From NCBI RefSeq assembly GCF_913773725.1, contig NZ_CAJYGK010000115.1, positions 124,001-188,000 of the forward strand: 64,000 nt of DNA. The letters are read 5' to 3'. The stretch is from an uncultured Aquabacterium sp. Lineage in GTDB: Bacteria; Pseudomonadota; Gammaproteobacteria; Burkholderiales; Burkholderiaceae_C. The position numbers and the translations under genes were made by a program. Positions 1-8,936 of this stretch are shown one piece after another (position 1 is the stretch's first letter; each line of letters opens with the position of its first letter). The notes under the pieces are model-generated. The model did not search any database. It had not been told where the DNA came from and was given only the letters and a program-made list of their open reading frames with translations.

Positions 1-248
1 ATGAGCGTGACCAGGCGGTTGTGCTGCGCCTCGCTCCAGCCTTCGATGCCGGGCTCGGGCATGCCTTCGGTCCCGAAGATCGGGGCCAGCCATTGCTCGG
101 GCTCGAGCTGTACCGGTTGCACGATGACACCCGCCAGGTAGCCGTCCAGGATCACGGCATCGACGGTTTCGTACGGGGCCGGCACGGCAGCCAGCAGCTC
201 GTCGATTTCGTTGATCTCGGCGTCGGTCAGCGGAGGCGGGTTCTTCAT
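1..248 (-). CDS. YecA/UPF0149 family protein, N-terminal part (cut by window start)
   Basis: On the minus strand an ORF begins with ATG at 248 and stays open to base 1, giving about 82 residues. It begins MKNPPPLTDAEINEIDELL and continues with a DAVILDGYLAGV stretch and a QWLAPIFG stretch. These two conserved blocks are typical of the N-terminal UPF0149/YecA domain, a small helical protein family; many members end in a Cys-rich SEC-C metal-binding motif, which would lie outside this window. No role can be assigned beyond the family. It follows the glutathione S-transferase gene on the same strand after a 125-bp gap that holds a perfect 9-bp hairpin, so co-transcription is uncertain. The start has only a weak ribosome binding site. 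Confidence 0.72.
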   Translation of the reverse strand, partial: MKNPPPLTDAEINEIDELLAAVPAPYETVDAVILDGYLAGVIVQPVQLEPEQWLAPIFGTEGMPEPGIEGWSEAQHNRLVTL

Positions 249-343
249 CTTGATTCTGTCCGGTACATGTCCAAACCCGCATTGTGCCGGACATGCCTGC
301 CCTGTGTCCCGGCGGTCATGCCGTGCACCGGGTCAAGGCATCG

Positions 344-364
344 CGTGCCCTGTCACAGGGCACG
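344..364. terminator. Hairpin downstream of the GST gene, possible terminator
   Basis: The arms CGTGCCCTG (344-352) and CAGGGCACG (356-364) are perfectly complementary around a 3-nt loop. The hairpin lies just past the stop codon of the minus-strand GST gene. No T-run follows, so intrinsic termination is not certain; it may act as an mRNA 3' stabiliser. Confidence 0.4.
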
Positions 365-373
365 TGCACCGGC

Positions 374-1123
374 TCAGAACTCGACGTCCAGTTCGTCGAT
401 GTCGATGGGCTCGCTGCGAGCGGCCTTGAACCACTCCTTCATCTCGGGCTGGGACAGCATCAGGTCGCGGTAGGCGGCGCAGGTGGCGTCGAGCTTGACG
501 TCGTAGGTGGCAAAACGGGTGCAGACCGGCGCGTACATGGCATCGGCGACCGAGCGCTGGGCGCCAAACAGGAAAGGACCCCCGTAGGTGTCGAGGCACT
601 CGCGCCAGATGGTGCAGATGCGATCGATGTCGGCCTGCGCACGCGACCAGACCTTGAAGTCGGGGAAGTGGCCGCGCAGGTTCATCGGCAGCGACGAGCG
701 CAGCGCAGAGAAGCCGGAGTGCATTTCACCGCTGATGGCGCGGCAGTGGGCGCGGGCCTTGGGATCGGCCGGCAGCAGGTGCGCCTCGGGGCAGACCTCG
801 TTCAGGTACTCGGCAATGGCCAGGGTGTCCCACACACGGATGCCGTTGTGCACAAGGCTGGGCACCAGGATGGAGGAGGACAGCAGCAGGATCTCGGCCC
901 GGGTGGAGGGGTCATCGGGCGGCAGAACATGTTCGGTGAAGGGCAGGCCGGCAAAGCGCGCCAGCAGCCAGCCCCGCAGTGACCACGATGAGTAGTTCTT
1001 GCTCGTGATGGTCAGCGTGGTGCTGGTGTCGATGCGGCGCGGGCCAGGAGGGGGGGCGGCACGGCTGGTCGTCTTGCGAGCGGCTTTCTCTTTCTTCACG
1101 GGCGCGGTGTCGGTGCTGGCCAT
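374..1123 (-). CDS. Glutathione S-transferase family protein
   Basis: The product is 249 residues. After a basic, Ala/Pro-rich leader of about 35 residues, a thioredoxin-like N-domain begins at LTITSKNYSSWSLRGW; the SxWSLR element fits the GSH-binding loop of bacterial GSTs. SSSILVPSLVHNG carries the expected cis-Pro, and DTLAIAEYLNE matches the glutathione gamma-glutamyl contact region. The helical C-domain includes RSVADAMYAPV, the usual N-capping box of GSTs. It probably conjugates or reduces small electrophiles in the cytosol; the substrate cannot be told. The start at 1123 is chosen because GGAG sits about 7 nt upstream; a further in-frame ATG at 1195 lacks this and would add unconserved sequence. 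Confidence 0.88.
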   Translation of the reverse strand: MASTDTAPVKKEKAARKTTSRAAPPPGPRRIDTSTTLTITSKNYSSWSLRGWLLARFAGLPFTEHVLPPDDPSTRAEILLLSSSILVPSLVHNGIRVWDTLAIAEYLNEVCPEAHLLPADPKARAHCRAISGEMHSGFSALRSSLPMNLRGHFPDFKVWSRAQADIDRICTIWRECLDTYGGPFLFGAQRSVADAMYAPVCTRFATYDVKLDATCAAYRDLMLSQPEMKEWFKAARSEPIDIDELDVEF

Positions 1124-1259
1124 GGTGTCTCCGTGTGGCGGCCCGGCCTGCGGTGGCAGGCCGGGCGGGTGGCGTGTTTGCAAGCCATGTGCCAAGCGTC
1201 AGCGTGCAATGGCATAGCGCTTGCTCAACTGAGCGCATTGCTGTTCATCACCGCATCCC

Positions 1260-2510
1260 ATGCTCTACACGGCTTATCAGACGCAGCACATGCTGCTTGA
1301 CCCCTGGCGCGAGGCAGCCGGGCGGCTTGCCGACTGGTGGCACGCGGTCTTCCCGGACGCCTCGACCGAGGCCTTGCACGAAGAGAACTGGGCGGGCGGC
1401 CCGTTCGGGCGCAGCCTGGCCGCGGCGGCCGACGTGTTCTCACGGATGCGCATCACGCACCAGCGGCCTGCATTCGGCATCGAGCAGGTGGTGTCACTGG
1501 GGCGCAGCTACGACGTGGTCGAAGAGCCGGTGATGGTCACCCCCTTTGCGACGCTGCTGCGCTTCCGCAAGGAGGGCGCGCCCGAGCAGCCCCGCGTGCT
1601 GCTGGTGGCCCCGATGTCCGGTCACTTTGCCACCTTGTTGCGCGACACCGTGCGCACGCTGCTGCAGGACCACGACGTATTCATCACCGACTGGGCCAAT
1701 GCGCGCGACGTGCCGCTGAAGCACGGGGCCTTCGGCCTGGATCACTACACCGATCACGTCATCCGCTTCCTCGATCGCATGGGGCCGGGATCCCACCTGA
1801 TGGCGATCTGCCAGCCCTGTGTCGCGGCCCTGGCGGCGACGTCGGCCATGGCCCAGGACGCCCATCCGGCCCAGCCGCGCAGCCTGACCCTGATGGCCGG
1901 GCCGATCGACTGCCGGGTGAACCCGACCACCGTCAACGAGCTGGCGACCAGCAAGCCCATCAGCTGGTTCGAGGAGCACATGATCCACACCGTGCCCTGG
2001 CCCCAGCGCGGTGCCGGCCGCAAGGTGTACCCCGGCTTCGTCCAGCTGACGGCCTTCATGAGCATGAACAAGGCCCGGCACATCCAGGCGTTCGAGGACA
2101 TGTACGCGGCCATCGCGGCGGGCGACCACGCCAAGGCCGAGGCCGCCAAGCGCTTCTACGAGGAGTACTTCGCCGTGGCCGATCTGCCGGCCGAGTTCTA
2201 CCTCGAGACCGTCAACAAGGTGTTCCAGACCTACGACCTGCCCCGGGGGGAGCTGACTTTCCAGGGCGTGAAGATCGCGCCCCAGGCCATCCGCCGCACG
2301 GCGCTGATGACCGTGGAAGGCGAGCGCGACGACATCTGCTCGGTGGGCCAGACGGTGGCGGCGCAGGACCTGTGCACGACCGTCCGACCCTACTGGCGCA
2401 CGCACCACGTGCAGACCGGGGTCGGGCACTACGGCGTGTTCAGCGGCCGGCGCTGGCAGAACGAGATCTACCCGCGTGTGCGGGACGTGATCCACCAGAC
2501 GGCCGTCTGA
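1260..2510 (+). CDS. phaZ: Intracellular polyhydroxyalkanoate (PHB) depolymerase
   Basis: The 416-residue protein matches intracellular PHB depolymerases of the Ralstonia PhaZ1 type in length and layout. These enzymes hydrolyse amorphous PHB granules during carbon starvation. They use a cysteine nucleophile instead of the lipase-box serine: here MAICQPC places the likely nucleophile at Cys184. A conserved acid region EGERDDIC follows, and the catalytic His lies in GVGHYGVFSGRRW near the C-terminus. The N-terminus MLYTAYQ is typical of the family, which supports the chosen ATG. The gene implies that the host stores PHB. It stands alone, convergent with prpE, with a hairpin terminator between them. 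Confidence 0.93.
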   Translation: MLYTAYQTQHMLLDPWREAAGRLADWWHAVFPDASTEALHEENWAGGPFGRSLAAAADVFSRMRITHQRPAFGIEQVVSLGRSYDVVEEPVMVTPFATLLRFRKEGAPEQPRVLLVAPMSGHFATLLRDTVRTLLQDHDVFITDWANARDVPLKHGAFGLDHYTDHVIRFLDRMGPGSHLMAICQPCVAALAATSAMAQDAHPAQPRSLTLMAGPIDCRVNPTTVNELATSKPISWFEEHMIHTVPWPQRGAGRKVYPGFVQLTAFMSMNKARHIQAFEDMYAAIAAGDHAKAEAAKRFYEEYFAVADLPAEFYLETVNKVFQTYDLPRGELTFQGVKIAPQAIRRTALMTVEGERDDICSVGQTVAAQDLCTTVRPYWRTHHVQTGVGHYGVFSGRRWQNEIYPRVRDVIHQTAV

Positions 2511-2520
2511 CGCCCCCCAG

Positions 2521-2548
2521 AAAAAAGGCGAGACCCTTGTCTCGCCTT
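2521..2548 (-). terminator. Rho-independent terminator of prpE
   Basis: GGCGAGA (2527-2533) pairs perfectly with TCTCGCC (2540-2546) around a 6-nt loop. Read on the minus strand, the stem is followed by six T residues (2521-2526 complement), the classic intrinsic-terminator layout for prpE. On the plus strand only two T follow, so it is a weaker terminator for phaZ. Confidence 0.85.
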
Positions 2549-2621
2549 CAGGTCCGGGCCGGTGGGGCGCCCGGGGGGATGTAATGGCGGCCAGCAAGGC
2601 GCCCTGGGGCAACGGCGTCCG

Positions 2622-4526
2622 TCAGCCCCGCACCTCGCTGACCGCGTCCTGCAACTGTTGCAAGGCGGTCGGGTCTTCGATCGTGGTCAGGTCGCCGGTG
2701 GCCCGGCCTTCGCACACCGCCTGGATGGCGCGGCGCAGCAGCTTGCCCGAGCGGGTTTTGGGCAGCACGTTCACAAAATCGACGCGGGCCGGGCGGGCCA
2801 CGGCGCCGAGCTGCCGGTCCACCGTCTGCATGATCTCGGTTTCGAGCGCCTGCCGCAGCTCGGGGGTGGCGGTGCGCGACGGGTCACGCGCCACCACGAA
2901 GGCGCGCGCCACCTGGCCCTTGAGCTGATCGGCCACGCCCACCACGGCCACCTCGGCCACGCCGGCATGGCTGCTCACGGCTTCCTCGATCTCGCGGGTG
3001 CCCAGGCGGTGGCCGGCCACGTTGATCACATCGTCGGTGCGGCCGAGGATGAAGTAGTAGCCGTCGGCGTCGCGCAGGCCCCAGTCGAAGGTGTTGTAGA
3101 CCGGCTTGTGCGGGAAGGTGCTCCAGTAGGTCTTGACGTAGCGGTCGTCGTCCCCCCACACGGTCTGCAGGCAGCCCGGCGGCAGGGGGTAGCCGATGGT
3201 CAGCACGCCCTTGCGGTTCGGCTCGGTCAGCTCGGCGCCGGTCTGGTCGTCCAGCAGCTTCACATCGTAGCCGGGCATGGGGACGCCGGGCGAGCCCAGG
3301 CGGGTCTTGGCATCGGGGTCGATGCCGCGCGCCAGGCTCAGGATGGGCCAGCCCGTCTCGGTCTGCCAGTAGTTGTCCACGATGGGCTTGCCGATGGCCT
3401 CGCCGATCCAGGCGGCTGTGGGCTCGTCCAGCGGCTCGCCGGCCAGGAAGAGGTGGCGCAGGCTGCTCAGGTCATGTCGGCGCAGGCACTCCGGGTCCTG
3501 CTTTTTCAGCACGCGCACGGCGGTCGGCGCCGAGAACATCACGCTGACCTTGTACTTCTCGACCAGCGACCACCAGATGGCGGCATCCGGCCGGATCGGG
3601 AGGCCTTCGTAGACGATGGTGGCCATGCCGGCGATCAGTGGGCCGTAGACGATGTAGCTGTGGCCTACGACCCAGCCGATGTCGCTGGTGCAGAAGAAAA
3701 CCTCGCCGGGCTTGCCGCAGTAAATCTGCTCCATCGAGGTGGCCAGCGCCACGGTGTAGCCGCCGGTGTCGCGCTGCACGCCCTTGGGCTTGCCGGTGGT
3801 GCCGCTGGTGTAAAGCGTGTAGCTCGGGTGCTCGGATGGCACCCAGGTGCAGGGCACCTGTGCATCGAGCACGGCCTCGCGGGCCTGGGCGAAGTCCACG
3901 TCGCGCGGGGCGGTCATGCTGGCGTCGGCCAGACCGCGGTTGACCAGCAGCACGTGCGGCACGCTGTGACTGCACTGGGCCAGGGCCTCGTCCAGCAGCG
4001 GCTTGTAGGGGATGACCTTGCCGCCACGCGAGCCGGCATCGGCGGTGACCACGACCGTGGGGCGCGCGTCGTCGATGCGGCTGGCCAGGGCGTGACTGGC
4101 AAAGCCGCCGAACACCACCGAGTGGATGGCCCCCAGGCGCACCGTGGCCAGCATGGCGATCACGGCCTCGGGGATCATGGGCATGTACAGCAGCACGCGG
4201 TCGCCCTTCTTGACGCCCAGGCGCTGCAGCACGGCGGCCATGCGCTGCACCTCGGTGTGCAGCTGGCCAAAGGTCAGCGTTTCTTCGCGGCCGGTTTCGG
4301 TGGAAACGTGGATCAGTGCCGGTTGATCGGGCCGGGTGGCCGCATGGCGGTCGACCGCGTTGTGACAGAGGTTGGTTTCGCCGCCGACGAACCACTGTGC
4401 AAACGGCGGGTTGGCCGTGTCGCACACCAGATCGAACGGTGTGTGCCAGTCGATGCGGGCGGCCTGTTCGCGCCAGAAGGCGTCACGGTCGTCCACCGAC
4501 CGCCGGTACAGGGCGGCGTAATCCAT
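2622..4526 (-). CDS. prpE: Propionyl-CoA synthetase (AMP-forming)
   Basis: The 634-residue enzyme belongs to the acetyl/propionyl-CoA synthetase group of the ANL superfamily, which activates an acyl group through an acyl-AMP and then forms the CoA thioester. An ACAS-type N-terminus is followed by the P-loop YTSGTTGKPKGVQRDTGG, the A5 motif NYWQTETGW, the hinge motif GRTDDVINVAGHRLGT and the C-terminal PKTRSGKLLRR. Lys595 in SGK is the residue that family members need for adenylation and that protein acetyltransferases modify. VQRDTGGY and the overall length fit PrpE better than Acs. GGAG lies upstream of the chosen ATG. It probably feeds propionate into the methylcitrate cycle. A Pat/HDAC pair at 36.5-40.2 kb could regulate it. 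Confidence 0.92.
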   Translation of the reverse strand: MDYAALYRRSVDDRDAFWREQAARIDWHTPFDLVCDTANPPFAQWFVGGETNLCHNAVDRHAATRPDQPALIHVSTETGREETLTFGQLHTEVQRMAAVLQRLGVKKGDRVLLYMPMIPEAVIAMLATVRLGAIHSVVFGGFASHALASRIDDARPTVVVTADAGSRGGKVIPYKPLLDEALAQCSHSVPHVLLVNRGLADASMTAPRDVDFAQAREAVLDAQVPCTWVPSEHPSYTLYTSGTTGKPKGVQRDTGGYTVALATSMEQIYCGKPGEVFFCTSDIGWVVGHSYIVYGPLIAGMATIVYEGLPIRPDAAIWWSLVEKYKVSVMFSAPTAVRVLKKQDPECLRRHDLSSLRHLFLAGEPLDEPTAAWIGEAIGKPIVDNYWQTETGWPILSLARGIDPDAKTRLGSPGVPMPGYDVKLLDDQTGAELTEPNRKGVLTIGYPLPPGCLQTVWGDDDRYVKTYWSTFPHKPVYNTFDWGLRDADGYYFILGRTDDVINVAGHRLGTREIEEAVSSHAGVAEVAVVGVADQLKGQVARAFVVARDPSRTATPELRQALETEIMQTVDRQLGAVARPARVDFVNVLPKTRSGKLLRRAIQAVCEGRATGDLTTIEDPTALQQLQDAVSEVRG

Positions 4527-4767
4527 GCTTCAAGCTCCTCGGTCAAGTTGTGCTCGTCTTCACGAAATGGCCTTGTGGGCCTTCCGGGGAACCGATGGTA
4601 GCCAAGCCGACCCCTTGCGCGAGGGGGGTAAACCCGTGAGCGGCTGGTCCTCGTTGGTACAGCGTGGCGCGGCTGCCGTGCCGACCGGCATACGGGCGCG
4701 TCAAGGGGGTGTCACGCAGCCTGCGCAGCATGGGGCCGCTCCCCATCCCTTTCACTTCCTGCCCCCC

Positions 4768-6417
4768 ATGACCGACACCTCCTCGTTTCCCCGTCGCCGC
4801 TTCCTCCAATCCTCGGCCCTGACACTGGGCTCGGCCGCGCTGACCCGGCCGGCCTGGGCTGCCGGTGCACCGGCCCTCATCACGTCCGATGCCGTGCGTC
4901 CCGTGGCTGCGCAGGGCCTCCAGCTGGGCGACCCGACCCTGGGCGCCACGCTGCTGTGGAGCCGTGCCGACCGCCCCTCGCGCCTGATCGTGACGTGGTC
5001 GCTGGACGAGACGTTCCGCAAGGCGCGCAAGATCGTCGGCCCCTATGCGATGGACGACACGGACTTCACCGTGCGCCAGGATCTGGTCGGGCTGCCCGCC
5101 GGCCAGGATGTGTTCGTGCGCGTCGAGTTCCAGGGGCTGGACAATGGCCGCGCGATGAGCGAGCCGGTGCTCGGCCGCTTCAGCGTGCCGTCGCTGCGCT
5201 CGCGCGATCTGCGCTTTGTCTGGGGTGGTGACACCGCAGGCCAGGGCTGGGGCATCAACCCCTCGTTCGGTGGCATGAAGATCTACGAGGCCATGCGCCA
5301 GCGTCAGCCGCAGTTCTTCCTGCACAGCGGCGACACCATCTATGCCGACGGCCCGATCAAGGAGTCGGTGACGGCCGAGAACGGCCAGCTGTGGACCAAC
5401 ATCGTCACGCCCGAGGTGGCCAAGGTCGCCGAGACGCTGGACGAGTTCCGCGGCCGTTACCGCTACAACCTGCTGGACGAGAACGTGCGCCGCTTCAACG
5501 CCGAGGTGCCGCAGATCTGGCAGTGGGACGACCACGAGGTCACCAACAACTGGTCGGATGCCAAGGACCTGTCGGCCGACGCCCGCTACACCGAGAAGAA
5601 CGTGCCGCTGCTGACGGCCCGCGGCACGCGCGCCTTCCTGGATTACGCGCCGATGCGGCCGTTCTCGGCGGTGGAGTCGCAGCGCGTGTACCGCAAGCTG
5701 TCCTACGGGCCGCAGCTCGAGGTGTTCGTCATCGACATGCGCAGCTACCGTGGTCCCAACACGCACAACCGCCAGACCGAGCCCGGCCCCGACACCGCCA
5801 TCCTGGGCCGCGAGCAGCTGGACTGGCTGAAGGCTGCACTCAAGGCCTCGCGCGCCACATGGAAGGTGATCGCCTCGGACATGCCGATCGGGCTGAATGT
5901 GGGCGACGGCAAAGATGCGCAGGGACGCGACCGCTGGGAGGCCGTGGCCAATGGCAACGGCCCGGTCCTGGGCAGAGAATTCGAGATCGCCGAGCTGCTG
6001 CGCTTCATCAAGCGTGAGCGCGTGCGCAACACCGTGTGGCTGACGGCCGACGTGCACTACTGCGCGGCCCACCGTTACGAGCCGGCCAAGGCCCGGTTCC
6101 AGGATTTCGAGCCGTTCTGGGAGTTCGTGGCCGGCCCGCTCAACGCCGGCACCTTCGGGCCGAACACGCTGGACAACACCTTCGGGCCGCAGGTCGTGTT
6201 CCAGAAGGCGCCGCCGGCCGGTCAGGCCAACCTGTCACCGTTTGCCGGCATGCAGTTCTTCGGCGAGGTGAACATCGACCGCCATTCGCACGCCCTGACG
6301 GTGGACTTCCGCGACATCGACGGCACCTCGATCTTCAGCAAGACGCTGCAACCCGTGCGGGGCCTGTTCGGGGAAGGCTTCTTCCATGACCGGGACATGG
6401 ACCGCTTCGAAGGGTGA
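4768..6417 (+). CDS. Tat-exported PhoD-like alkaline phosphatase/phosphodiesterase
   Basis: The 549-residue protein begins with a twin-arginine signal: PRRRFLQ at residues 8-14, a hydrophobic stretch, and an AWA-A type cleavage site near residue 32. A small beta-sandwich PhoD N-domain follows. The metallophosphatase domain shows WGGDTAGQG, FFLHSGDTIYAD, QIWQWDDHEVTNNW, FVIDMRSYR and LTADVHYCAAH, the metal-ligand blocks of the PhoD family. PhoD enzymes bind Ca and Fe and release phosphate from mono- and diesters in the periplasm. The ATG at 4768 is preferred because it puts the Tat motif close to the N-terminus; upstream open frame has unlikely composition. It is divergent from prpE across about 240 bp. 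No Pho box was recognised. Confidence 0.9.
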   Translation: MTDTSSFPRRRFLQSSALTLGSAALTRPAWAAGAPALITSDAVRPVAAQGLQLGDPTLGATLLWSRADRPSRLIVTWSLDETFRKARKIVGPYAMDDTDFTVRQDLVGLPAGQDVFVRVEFQGLDNGRAMSEPVLGRFSVPSLRSRDLRFVWGGDTAGQGWGINPSFGGMKIYEAMRQRQPQFFLHSGDTIYADGPIKESVTAENGQLWTNIVTPEVAKVAETLDEFRGRYRYNLLDENVRRFNAEVPQIWQWDDHEVTNNWSDAKDLSADARYTEKNVPLLTARGTRAFLDYAPMRPFSAVESQRVYRKLSYGPQLEVFVIDMRSYRGPNTHNRQTEPGPDTAILGREQLDWLKAALKASRATWKVIASDMPIGLNVGDGKDAQGRDRWEAVANGNGPVLGREFEIAELLRFIKRERVRNTVWLTADVHYCAAHRYEPAKARFQDFEPFWEFVAGPLNAGTFGPNTLDNTFGPQVVFQKAPPAGQANLSPFAGMQFFGEVNIDRHSHALTVDFRDIDGTSIFSKTLQPVRGLFGEGFFHDRDMDRFEG

Positions 6418-6451
6418 TGCGGCCTGATCTCGCCCGGGGCGCCCGGGCGGG

Positions 6452-6637
6452 TCAGATGAACATCGCGCCGCGCCGCAGGGCGAAGAAGCCGGCCAGGCAC
6501 AAGGCCAGCACCACGCCCCACTTGGCGCACTCCATGGCACGGGCACGCCAGGCCGGCTGCCCCGTCAGCCTGAACAGGCCCATGCAGCACAGAAAGCCCA
6601 GCGTCAGCAGCAGGGCAGCGTTGCGGATGAGGATCAC
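6452..6637 (-). CDS. Small membrane protein downstream of lpxC
   Basis: A 61-residue ORF starts with GTG at 6637, 16 bp after the lpxC stop, on the same strand. It contains two hydrophobic segments, about residues 7-24 (ALLLTLGFLCCMGLF) and 40-54 (WGVVLALCLAGFFAL), separated by a polar loop rich in Arg, and ends in RRGAMFI. The family is not recognised. Hydrophobic periodicity and placement argue that it is real and co-transcribed with lpxC. An ATG start would have to lie inside lpxC and would add low-quality sequence, so GTG was chosen; the ribosome binding site is weak and the start is uncertain. Confidence 0.5.
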   Translation of the reverse strand: MILIRNAALLLTLGFLCCMGLFRLTGQPAWRARAMECAKWGVVLALCLAGFFALRRGAMFI

Positions 6638-6653
6638 GGTGCGGCTGCCCGGC

Positions 6654-7589
6654 TCACCAGGCCGGGGCCAGCTCGGCCAGGCCGCGCGGCGCCTTGGCCT
6701 CGTCTTCGAAGCTGACGATCTCCCACGCGTCCTTCTCGGCCAGCAGCGCACGCAGCAGCTGGTTGTTCATCGCGTGGCCCGACTTGTAGGCCGTGTAGGC
6801 CGCCAGCAGCGGGTAGCCCACCACATACAGGTCGCCGATCGCGTCGAGGATCTTGTGCTTCACGAACTCGTCGTCGTAGCGCAGGCCGTCGGCGTTCAGC
6901 ACGCGGTAGTCGTCCACCACGATGGCGTTGTCCATGCTGGCACCCAGACCCAGGCCGCGCGAGCGCATCATCTCCACGTCCTTGGTGAAGCCGAAGGTGC
7001 GGGCGCGGGCGATGTCGCGCTTGTACTGGCCACTGCTGAAATCGAATTCGACGCGCTGGCCGGTCTGGTCCACCGCGGGGTGGTCGAAGTCGATCTCGAA
7101 GGCCAGCTTGTAGCCGTGGTAGGGCTCCAGTCGGGCCCATTTCAGCGTGCGGCCTTCGCCGTCGCGCACCTCGACCGGGCGGGTCACACGCAGGAACTTC
7201 TTGGGTGCCTTCTGCAGCTCGATGCCGGCGCTCTGCAGCAGGTAGACGAACGCAGCCGACGAGCCATCGAGGATGGGCACCTCTTCGGCCGTGATGTCCA
7301 CATACAGGTTGTCGAGGCCCAGGCCGGCGCAGGCCGACATCAGGTGCTCGATGGTGTTGACTTTGGGCGCACCCGGGTCGCCGTCTGGCGAGATGGTGGT
7401 GGCCATGCGGCAGTCGCACACCGATTCCGGACGCACGGGGATGTCGACCGGCTGGGCCAGGTCCACGCGGCGAAACACGATGCCGGTGTTGGCCGGTGCC
7501 GGGCGCAGCGTCAGCTCGACGCGCTGGCCGCTGTGCAGGCCGACGCCCACGGCACGGGTCAGGGACTTGAGGGTGCGTTGTTGCAGCAT
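6654..7589 (-). CDS. lpxC: UDP-3-O-acyl-N-acetylglucosamine deacetylase
   Basis: LpxC is the zinc deacetylase that commits UDP-3-O-acyl-GlcNAc to lipid A synthesis. The protein is 311 residues, normal for the family, and starts [21 protein letters not shown], the standard N-terminus, which fixes the start at 7589. The zinc and catalytic motifs are visible: TIEHLMSA, the [10 protein letters not shown] block (HxxxD) and [12 protein letters not shown]. The other half of the fold carries the repeat-like element [10 protein letters not shown]. In many beta-proteobacteria lpxC ends the dcw cell-division cluster; here no fts genes are next to it, and upstream lies a MidA-type methyltransferase. A small membrane ORF follows closely. 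Confidence 0.97.
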   Translation of the reverse strand: MLQQRTLKSLTRAVGVGLHSGQRVELTLRPAPANTGIVFRRVDLAQPVDIPVRPESVCDCRMATTISPDGDPGAPKVNTIEHLMSACAGLGLDNLYVDITAEEVPILDGSSAAFVYLLQSAGIELQKAPKKFLRVTRPVEVRDGEGRTLKWARLEPYHGYKLAFEIDFDHPAVDQTGQRVEFDFSSGQYKRDIARARTFGFTKDVEMMRSRGLGLGASMDNAIVVDDYRVLNADGLRYDDEFVKHKILDAIGDLYVVGYPLLAAYTAYKSGHAMNNQLLRALLAEKDAWEIVSFEDEAKAPRGLAELAPAW

Positions 7590-7722
7590 GGCGTGGATTA
7601 TCGCGGCAGTGCAGCAAAGCTGCAGTGAATCGCGCCGATGGGCGTCATTGAGCGGGGCTATGTGCGGCACAACGCACGGGGCCATCGGCCGGCTGACCGA
7701 GGCCGCCCGCTCCACCTGGCTC

Positions 7723-8916
7723 TTACAGCATGTGCGTCCGGTCGCCGTGCTCGAACCCGATCGCGTCGAACCAGGGTCCCTTCACGAAGCCGATCACCTT
7801 GAAGAGCTCGCCCATTTCGTGCTCGGCCACCAGCATCTGCAGGGCGGCGCGGGCCTTCAGCTGGTCGGCGGTGCAGGCCTCGCCGGTGCTGGCCAGCGCC
7901 TCGCCCAGCCCGCAGTTGGTCAGAAAGCGCCCCTGGCTGGTGTAGCCCAGCACCTCCCACCCGGCCTCCTGGCCGGCCAGCGCGATGCCGGTGAAGTTGA
8001 CGTGGGCGGTGATGTCCTTGTGGCCCACGCTGCTCAGCGGATCGGGGTCGGACTGGTGGAGGTGGTGGCACATCAGCGTGCCGCCGTGGCGCTGGGGCAG
8101 GTAGTACTCGGACTCGGGGAAGCCGTAGTCGATGAAGAAGGCCGCGCCGCGCGCCATGCGCTGGGCCAGCGTGGCCACGAAGGCTTCGGCCTGGCCGTGG
8201 GTTTCCGTCACGGTGCCGGGCGGGTAGGTGCCGTCCGGGTGCTCGGTGGGTGGGCGTGCGCCCTCGGGCGCGGGGCGGTCAGCCCAGGCAAAGCGCGGCA
8301 CGTCGTCATCCGCCGCGGCGGCGTCGGCCAGCGCCACGCCGCGCTCCAGCCAGTGTTCGCCATTCCAGGTCAGCAGGTGCACGGGCATGGCGTCCAGCAC
8401 CTCGTTGCCCACGATCACGCCCGTCAGCTCGTCGGGCAGGCTGTCGGCCCAGACCACCTTGTGGACCAGGGCCGGGTGGGCTTTCAGCAGGCGCTGGTGC
8501 TGGCGGTCGCGCAACGTGCCCGACAGGTCGACGATGGTGTAGCGGGTGATCCGATCACCCAGTTCGCCCAGCAGCTGCTCGGCCAGCGCGCCCGTGCCGG
8601 CGCCGAACTCCCACACCTCGGTGGTGCCGGTGGCCTCGAGCGCCTGGGCCACCTGGCGGGCCAGCAGCTGGCCGAACAACGGCGTCAATTCGGGGGCGGT
8701 CACGAAGTCGCTGCCGTCCTGCGGCATGCTGCCCAGCACCCGTCGGCCGCCCGTGTAATAGCCCAGTCCTGGCGCATACAACGCCAGTTCCATGAAGCGC
8801 TCGAAGCGCATCCACCCGCCCCGTTCGCGGATCTCGTGGGCGATCAGGCGGGCCAGCGGTGCGCTGGAGACGGGGGCGGCCACTACACTCTGGCCGGATG
8901 GGTTCGGGCGGTTCAT
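7723..8916 (-). CDS. SAM-dependent methyltransferase, MidA/NDUFAF7 (DUF185) family
   Basis: The 397-residue protein carries the MidA family signature: [21 protein letters not shown] near the N-terminus, a SAM-binding glycine loop [45 protein letters not shown], and a C-terminal block [18 protein letters not shown]. The mitochondrial homologue NDUFAF7 symmetrically dimethylates an arginine of complex I. Bacterial copies are widespread, with less certain substrates. The ATG at 8916 is only 20 bp from the start codon of the divergent reductase gene, so their promoters must overlap coding sequence. An alternative GTG at 8883 would shorten the product by 11 residues without losing the fold. Confidence 0.85.
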   Translation of the reverse strand: MNRPNPSGQSVVAAPVSSAPLARLIAHEIRERGGWMRFERFMELALYAPGLGYYTGGRRVLGSMPQDGSDFVTAPELTPLFGQLLARQVAQALEATGTTEVWEFGAGTGALAEQLLGELGDRITRYTIVDLSGTLRDRQHQRLLKAHPALVHKVVWADSLPDELTGVIVGNEVLDAMPVHLLTWNGEHWLERGVALADAAAADDDVPRFAWADRPAPEGARPPTEHPDGTYPPGTVTETHGQAEAFVATLAQRMARGAAFFIDYGFPESEYYLPQRHGGTLMCHHLHQSDPDPLSSVGHKDITAHVNFTGIALAGQEAGWEVLGYTSQGRFLTNCGLGEALASTGEACTADQLKARAALQMLVAEHEMGELFKVIGFVKGPWFDAIGFEHGDRTHML

Positions 8917-8936
8917 CGCCGCATTGTAGAAAGTCC

